DNA of 64,000 nucleotides from contig OZ245921.1 in the NCBI GenBank assembly GCA_965229695.1, positions 3,534,001-3,598,000 on the forward strand, given 5' to 3'. A model generated the notes under the pieces. It ran no database searches, was not told the origin of the DNA, and was given only the letters and a program-made list of their open reading frames with translations. Positions 61,188 to 64,000 of the stretch are shown in pieces (positions within the stretch are counted from its first letter, which is position 1; each line of letters starts with the position of its first letter). The DNA is from JANSYL01 sp965229695. Lineage in GTDB: Bacteria; Pseudomonadota; Alphaproteobacteria; Rhodobacterales; Rhodobacteraceae. Made by a program: the position numbers and the translations under genes.

Positions 61188-61209
61188 TGGGCCAAAGGGG
61201 ATTGGGACA

Positions 61210-61653
61210 ATGAAAATTCTGGTCTTAAACGGCCCCAACTTAAACCTGTTGGGCACGCGCGAACCTGAGATTTACGGCAGCGATACGCTGCCAATGATCG
61301 AGGTTGCCTGCATTGAACATGGCAAAAACCTTGGCGCGGAGATCGCCTGCGCGCAGTCGAACCATGAAGGTGCACTGGTCGACGCGCTGCACGGCGCGCG
61401 CACGGAGCAAGATGGCGTTGTGCTGAATGCGGGTGCCTATACCCACACGTCGATTGCGCTGCGAGATGCGATTGCGGCGATCGGCATTCCGGTGATCGAG
61501 CTGCATCTGTCCAACACCCATGCGCGCGAGGCGTTTCGGCACACATCGATGATCGCATCGGTTTGCACGGGCGTGATCCAAGGCTTTGGCCCGGCGGGCT
61601 ATGCGCTTGCGATCACTGCGCTCAGCGATTTGGTGAAGGAGCGTGCATCGTGA
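61210..61653 (+). CDS. aroQ: 3-dehydroquinate dehydratase, type II
   Basis: Third step of the shikimate pathway. 147 residues, normal length: ILVLNGPNLNLLGTREPEIYG (with active-site Arg and Tyr), QSNHEGALVD, NAGAYTHTSIALRDAI and ELHLSNTHAREAFRHTS (catalytic His). Type II is a dodecamer. Start ATG 61210. The stop overlaps the next gene's GTG (GTGA). Confidence 0.96.
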   Translation: MKILVLNGPNLNLLGTREPEIYGSDTLPMIEVACIEHGKNLGAEIACAQSNHEGALVDALHGARTEQDGVVLNAGAYTHTSIALRDAIAAIGIPVIELHLSNTHAREAFRHTSMIASVCTGVIQGFGPAGYALAITALSDLVKERAS

Positions 61654-62414
61654 ACCGTCTGCGCCCCTATCTCCAAATGACCGAGGTAGAAGACCTTTGG
61701 GCCCATCACACGGCGCTGATGGACGATTTCGGCTTTGATCGGTTGTTTTATGCCTTCAACGCCTTTCGCGGTCTTGGCCTTTACGACAACCCCGAAGACG
61801 CGCTGCTTCTGACCAATATGCCCGCCGAATATGTCGAAGCTTATGTGGATGGCGGTCTGTTCCGCGATGGTGTGATGATCCGCTGGGCGACACAGAACAC
61901 CGGCGTTGCAAGCTGGGCGGATGTGTTCGCGTCGATGCCGGATTACCCTGCGACCGATAGCGAACGGGCGATGCTGGCCTTGAACCAGAAACATGGCATC
62001 ACGGCGGGTTACACGATCAGCTTTCCCATGGGCCTGAAGAACGCCAGTGCCGGGATCGGCATGGCGGTGCGCGATGGCATGACCCAGGCCGATGCGGATG
62101 CGATCTGGGCCGAACATGGCGAAGAGATCGAGATCATCAACCACGTGGCGCATCTGTGCATCATGCAACTGCCCGCGACCGGCCAGCGGCGCTTGCTGAC
62201 CCCCCGCCAGTCAGAGGTGCTGGAACTGGTGGCCGATGGCAAAACCATGCAGGATGTCGCCCTGCTGCTGGAACGCAATGTGGCGACGGTGGAAAAGCAC
62301 CTGCGCGGCGCGCGTGATGCGTTGGGGGTTGAGACCACGGCGCAAGCTGTGCGTAAAGCCTCGATTTTAAATCAGATTTTCCGTCTTCACGATGGTGATG
62401 CAGCGCCCGCTTGA
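61650..62414 (+). CDS. LuxR family regulator with autoinducer-binding-type domain
   Basis: 254 residues from GTG 61650 (AAGGAG upstream), coupled to aroQ. Residues ~10-165 match the acyl-homoserine-lactone domain; residues ~180-245 are the LuxR HTH (LTPRQSEVLELVADGKTMQDVALLLERNVATVEKHL). Compared with TraR: Trp57 is Tyr (AEYVEAY), Tyr61 kept, Asp70 kept (RDGV) but Pro71 is Gly, Trp85 kept (SWADV), Gly113 kept (TAGYTI). No luxI gene is in the window, so it is an orphan or solo here. Confidence 0.87.
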   Translation: MNRLRPYLQMTEVEDLWAHHTALMDDFGFDRLFYAFNAFRGLGLYDNPEDALLLTNMPAEYVEAYVDGGLFRDGVMIRWATQNTGVASWADVFASMPDYPATDSERAMLALNQKHGITAGYTISFPMGLKNASAGIGMAVRDGMTQADADAIWAEHGEEIEIINHVAHLCIMQLPATGQRRLLTPRQSEVLELVADGKTMQDVALLLERNVATVEKHLRGARDALGVETTAQAVRKASILNQIFRLHDGDAAPA

Positions 62415-62636
62415 GGTGCCGGTAAGGATTCCCGCAGTTTCAGCTGGCGCGACTTCGACGCATATTCGAGGTGTTCCATGAGTGATGGCATTTCTGCCAG
62501 GAACACTTGGCGACGCCGGATAATTGATCCCTTCGGCAGCGCCTTACGATGGCGGGTTTGGGTGCGATTTCATCCAATCCGCTGGACAGTTAGGGGCAGC
62601 GCGCGATCCCCAATCCCCTGCGCTTGGTCCCGTCAC
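62415..62636. other. Non-coding stretch after the LuxR gene
   Basis: About 220 bp between the LuxR stop and the terminator pair. A 67-codon frame (62478-62678) runs into the terminator stem and is not convincing. No clear promoter or RNA is seen, so it is probably 3' untranslated sequence. Confidence 0.5.
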
Positions 62637-62676
62637 GCGGCGCCACCACGTCCCTCGGTGGCGCCGCATCTTTTTT
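62637..62676 (+). terminator. Intrinsic terminator of aroQ-luxR
   Basis: GCGGCGCCACC-N9-GGTGGCGCCGC, an 11-bp perfect stem, then ATC and six T. Confidence 0.9.
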
Positions 62677-62692
62677 GACCAAACCCGCAACG

Positions 62693-62724
62693 AAAAACGG
62701 GGCAGAGGTCTGGCCCCTGCCCCG
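62693..62724 (-). terminator. Intrinsic terminator of rpsB-tsf
   Basis: Minus strand CGGGGCAG-N11-CTGCCCCG followed by TTTTTCG, 26 bp after the tsf stop and facing the aroQ-luxR terminator. Confidence 0.87.
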
Positions 62725-62749
62725 CAGAATGTCTTGGCTTGTTTCAGGC

Positions 62750-63625
62750 TTAGCCCTGGGCAGCCTTGGCAACCTCGGCCGCGAAATCTTCTTTCTCGAC
62801 CACGATACCTTCGCCCACTTCCAGGCGGATAAAGCCGGTGATCTCAACGCCGGCTTCTTTGGCGGCATCAGCAACGGTCAGGTCGGGGTTCACCACAAAT
62901 GCTTGGTTCAACAAGGTCGATTCCGCGACGAATTTCTTCATCCGGCCCACGATCATCTTTTCGATCACCGCTTCGGGCTTGCCGCTTTCGCGGGCGATAT
63001 CCATCTGAACCTGCTTTTCTTTTTCGATCACCGCGGCATCCATATCAGCCTCGGACAGAGCAGCGGGGTTCACAGCCGCGACATGCATGGCAACCTGCTT
63101 GGCAAAGCCTGCATTGCCGCCATTGATCGCGACCAGAACACCGATTTTGCCCATGCCGTCGGCGGCGGCGTTATGCACGTAGGACACAACGGTTTCGCCC
63201 GACAGTTTGGCCATGCGGCGCAGGGTCATGTTCTCGCCGATGGTGGCGATTTTGTCGGTCAGCGTGTCTGCCACCGATTTGCCGCCCATATTGGCAGCGG
63301 CCAGCGCCTCAACATCATCGGCACCCAGGGCGGTGGTGGCAAAGCCTGCAACCATTTCCTGGAATTCGGCGTTTTTGGCGACAAAATCGGTTTCCGAGTT
63401 CACCTCGACCGCGACGCCGGTACCAGCGTCAACCGCCACGGCCACCAGACCTTCGGCGGCGGTACGGCCCGATTTCTTCGCGGCTTTGGCCAGGCCCTTG
63501 GTACGCAGCCAGTCAACGGCGGCTTCCATATCGCCACCGGTTTCGGTCAGCGCTTTTTTTGCATCCATCATGCCTGCGCCCGTGGTGTCGCGCAGTTCTT
63601 TCACCAGTGCAGCGGTGATTGCCAT
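62750..63625 (-). CDS. tsf: Translation elongation factor Ts
   Basis: Guanine nucleotide exchange factor for EF-Tu, 291 residues. The N-terminal UBA-like domain and TDFV motif are visible (VKELRDTTGAGMMDAKKAL; NSETDFVAKN). GGAGATTCC upstream of ATG 63625 is the ribosome site. It follows rpsB on the same strand, the standard order. Confidence 0.97.
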   Translation of the reverse strand: MAITAALVKELRDTTGAGMMDAKKALTETGGDMEAAVDWLRTKGLAKAAKKSGRTAAEGLVAVAVDAGTGVAVEVNSETDFVAKNAEFQEMVAGFATTALGADDVEALAAANMGGKSVADTLTDKIATIGENMTLRRMAKLSGETVVSYVHNAAADGMGKIGVLVAINGGNAGFAKQVAMHVAAVNPAALSEADMDAAVIEKEKQVQMDIARESGKPEAVIEKMIVGRMKKFVAESTLLNQAFVVNPDLTVADAAKEAGVEITGFIRLEVGEGIVVEKEDFAAEVAKAAQG

Positions 63626-63667
63626 GTCGGAATCTCCTCAAACGTTTGGAGGGTTAAACAGGGGTCT

Positions 63668-63688
63668 GGGCCGGGATGTGCCCGGCCC
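63668..63688 (-). other. Stem-loop between rpsB and tsf
   Basis: GGGCCGGG-N5-CCCGGCCC, 8-bp GC stem, no T-run, in the 91-bp gap. Likely an RNA stability or partial termination element that sets S2 to EF-Ts ratio. Confidence 0.55.
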
Positions 63689-63716
63689 ATGTATCAATTG
63701 CGTGACGGCAGCGCGA

Positions 63717-64000
63717 TTAGGCGCCTTCGGCGGGCGCTTCTTCTGCGGGGGCCTCGGCCTCGGGGGCGGCGGCCTCTTCTGCCAGCGCCTCTTCAACGGT
63801 GCCCTCTTCCAGGGCGCCCAGATCAACGCCTGCGCCTTCCAGCTGTGCGCTCATCCCATCAAGGGCGGCACGGCTGACCAGATCACAGTAAAGTGCGATG
63901 GCGCGGGCCGCGTCGTCATTGCCGGGGATGATGTAGTCGACCCCATCGGGCGAGCAGTTGGTATCAACCACGGCCACAACCGGGATGCCCAGTTTCTTGG
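63717..64000 (-). CDS. rpsB: 30S ribosomal protein S2, C-terminal part (start beyond the window)
   Basis: The frame is open to the window edge; the visible ~94 residues include KLGIPVVAVVDTNCSPDG, DYIIPGNDDAARAIALYCDLV (conserved S2) and a Glu/Ala/Pro-rich tail ending EEAPAEGA that extends beyond the normal S2 end. The GTG at 63977 is internal, not a start. Confidence 0.95.
   Translation of the reverse strand, partial: KKLGIPVVAVVDTNCSPDGVDYIIPGNDDAARAIALYCDLVSRAALDGMSAQLEGAGVDLGALEEGTVEEALAEEAAAPEAEAPAEEAPAEGA

Larger units (their letters stand above)
60658..61209. other. 552-bp AT-rich region with little coding signal
   Basis: Clearly lower GC than its surroundings, especially 60800-60860 (runs such as CATATCTATATATCCCATAATC). 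It contains short inverted repeats (GCAGCC-N5-GGCTG near 60874), a possible 51-codon gene (60975-61130) and the aroQ promoter. The first ~60 bases hold a small hairpin across the phoB stop (CTCGGC...GCCGAG). Otherwise no gene is seen. Confidence 0.6.

Noticed and set aside
62478..62678. 67-codon frame after the LuxR gene
   Set aside because: It runs through the perfect 11-bp terminator stem and its T-run, and the composition is Arg/Pro/Trp-rich without pattern.
1..64000. CRISPR arrays, insertion sequences, integrases, prophage or toxin-antitoxin genes
   Set aside because: None seen: no regular short repeats with spacers, no transposase motifs, and the tRNA-Ser is not flanked by an integrase or an obvious att duplication.

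Overview
The window is a GC-rich chromosomal segment of an alphaproteobacterium, most likely a member of the Rhodobacterales (Roseobacter-type Rhodobacteraceae). The evidence is a holin/endolysin pair of the gene-transfer-agent type, ribosomal protein L21 with a C-terminal extension, a phoR-pstSCAB-phoU-phoB operon with long N-terminal domains in PstC and PstA, a membrane cytochrome-c urate oxidase (PuuD), TRAP and Liv transporters, and a hedgehog/intein (Hint) protein. Most of it is core or long-established chromosome. I see no insertion sequence, integrase, CRISPR array or rRNA. One tRNA gene (Ser, CGA) is present.

Layout. 1-3.9 kb: end of PBP1A, prfB (RF2) and an amidase. 4-6.2 kb: a large acidic RTX-type calcium-binding protein made of two tandem copies of a ~345-residue unit. 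6.4-12.7 kb (minus): a branched-chain amino acid ABC transporter operon, livJ-livG-livF-[three small 4-cysteine exported proteins]-livH-livM. 12.8-16 kb (minus): a dctP-dctQ-dctM TRAP transporter, with allantoicase upstream and the divergent urate oxidase puuD (purine breakdown). 18.6-22.4 kb (plus): HpaI-type aldolase, mutarotase-like protein, DUF188 protein and Der GTPase. 22.5-28.2 kb (minus): grxD, bolA, a methyltransferase, purL, a GNAT protein, a candidate small RNA and a LysR regulator. 28.3-31.8 kb: fused indolepyruvate ferredoxin oxidoreductase.

31.8-37.8 kb is a divergent sugar locus: nagA, a BadF-type amino-sugar kinase, a Gfo/Idh/MocA enzyme and a GntR regulator on minus; an SsuD-like flavin monooxygenase and an aldo/keto reductase on plus. 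37.9-39.1 kb holds the lysis pair, 39.1-43.2 kb a sarcosine/dimethylglycine dehydrogenase-like enzyme, an M20 peptidase and tRNA-Ser, and 43.4-45.3 kb a DUF2059 protein and a Hint protein. 45.6-52.2 kb (plus) is a housekeeping run: rplU-rpmA-GNAT-obgE-proB-proA-PLP lyase. 53.2-60.7 kb is the complete phosphate regulon operon, with a clear Pho box before pstS. 60.7-61.2 kb is an AT-rich, poorly coding stretch. Then come aroQ with a translationally coupled LuxR regulator, and tsf and rpsB (partial) on minus.

Most notable for follow-up: (i) the three coupled 4-cysteine paralogues inside the liv operon; (ii) a compact promoter/hairpin/CCTCCC/terminator unit at 27.07-27.18 kb that looks like a 78-nt sRNA; (iii) the GntR-controlled monooxygenase/reductase/Gfo-Idh module, which resembles oxidative sulfosugar catabolism; (iv) a receiver-like protein without a phospho-acceptor site next to phoR. 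All calls were made by reading the sequence; no database search was run.
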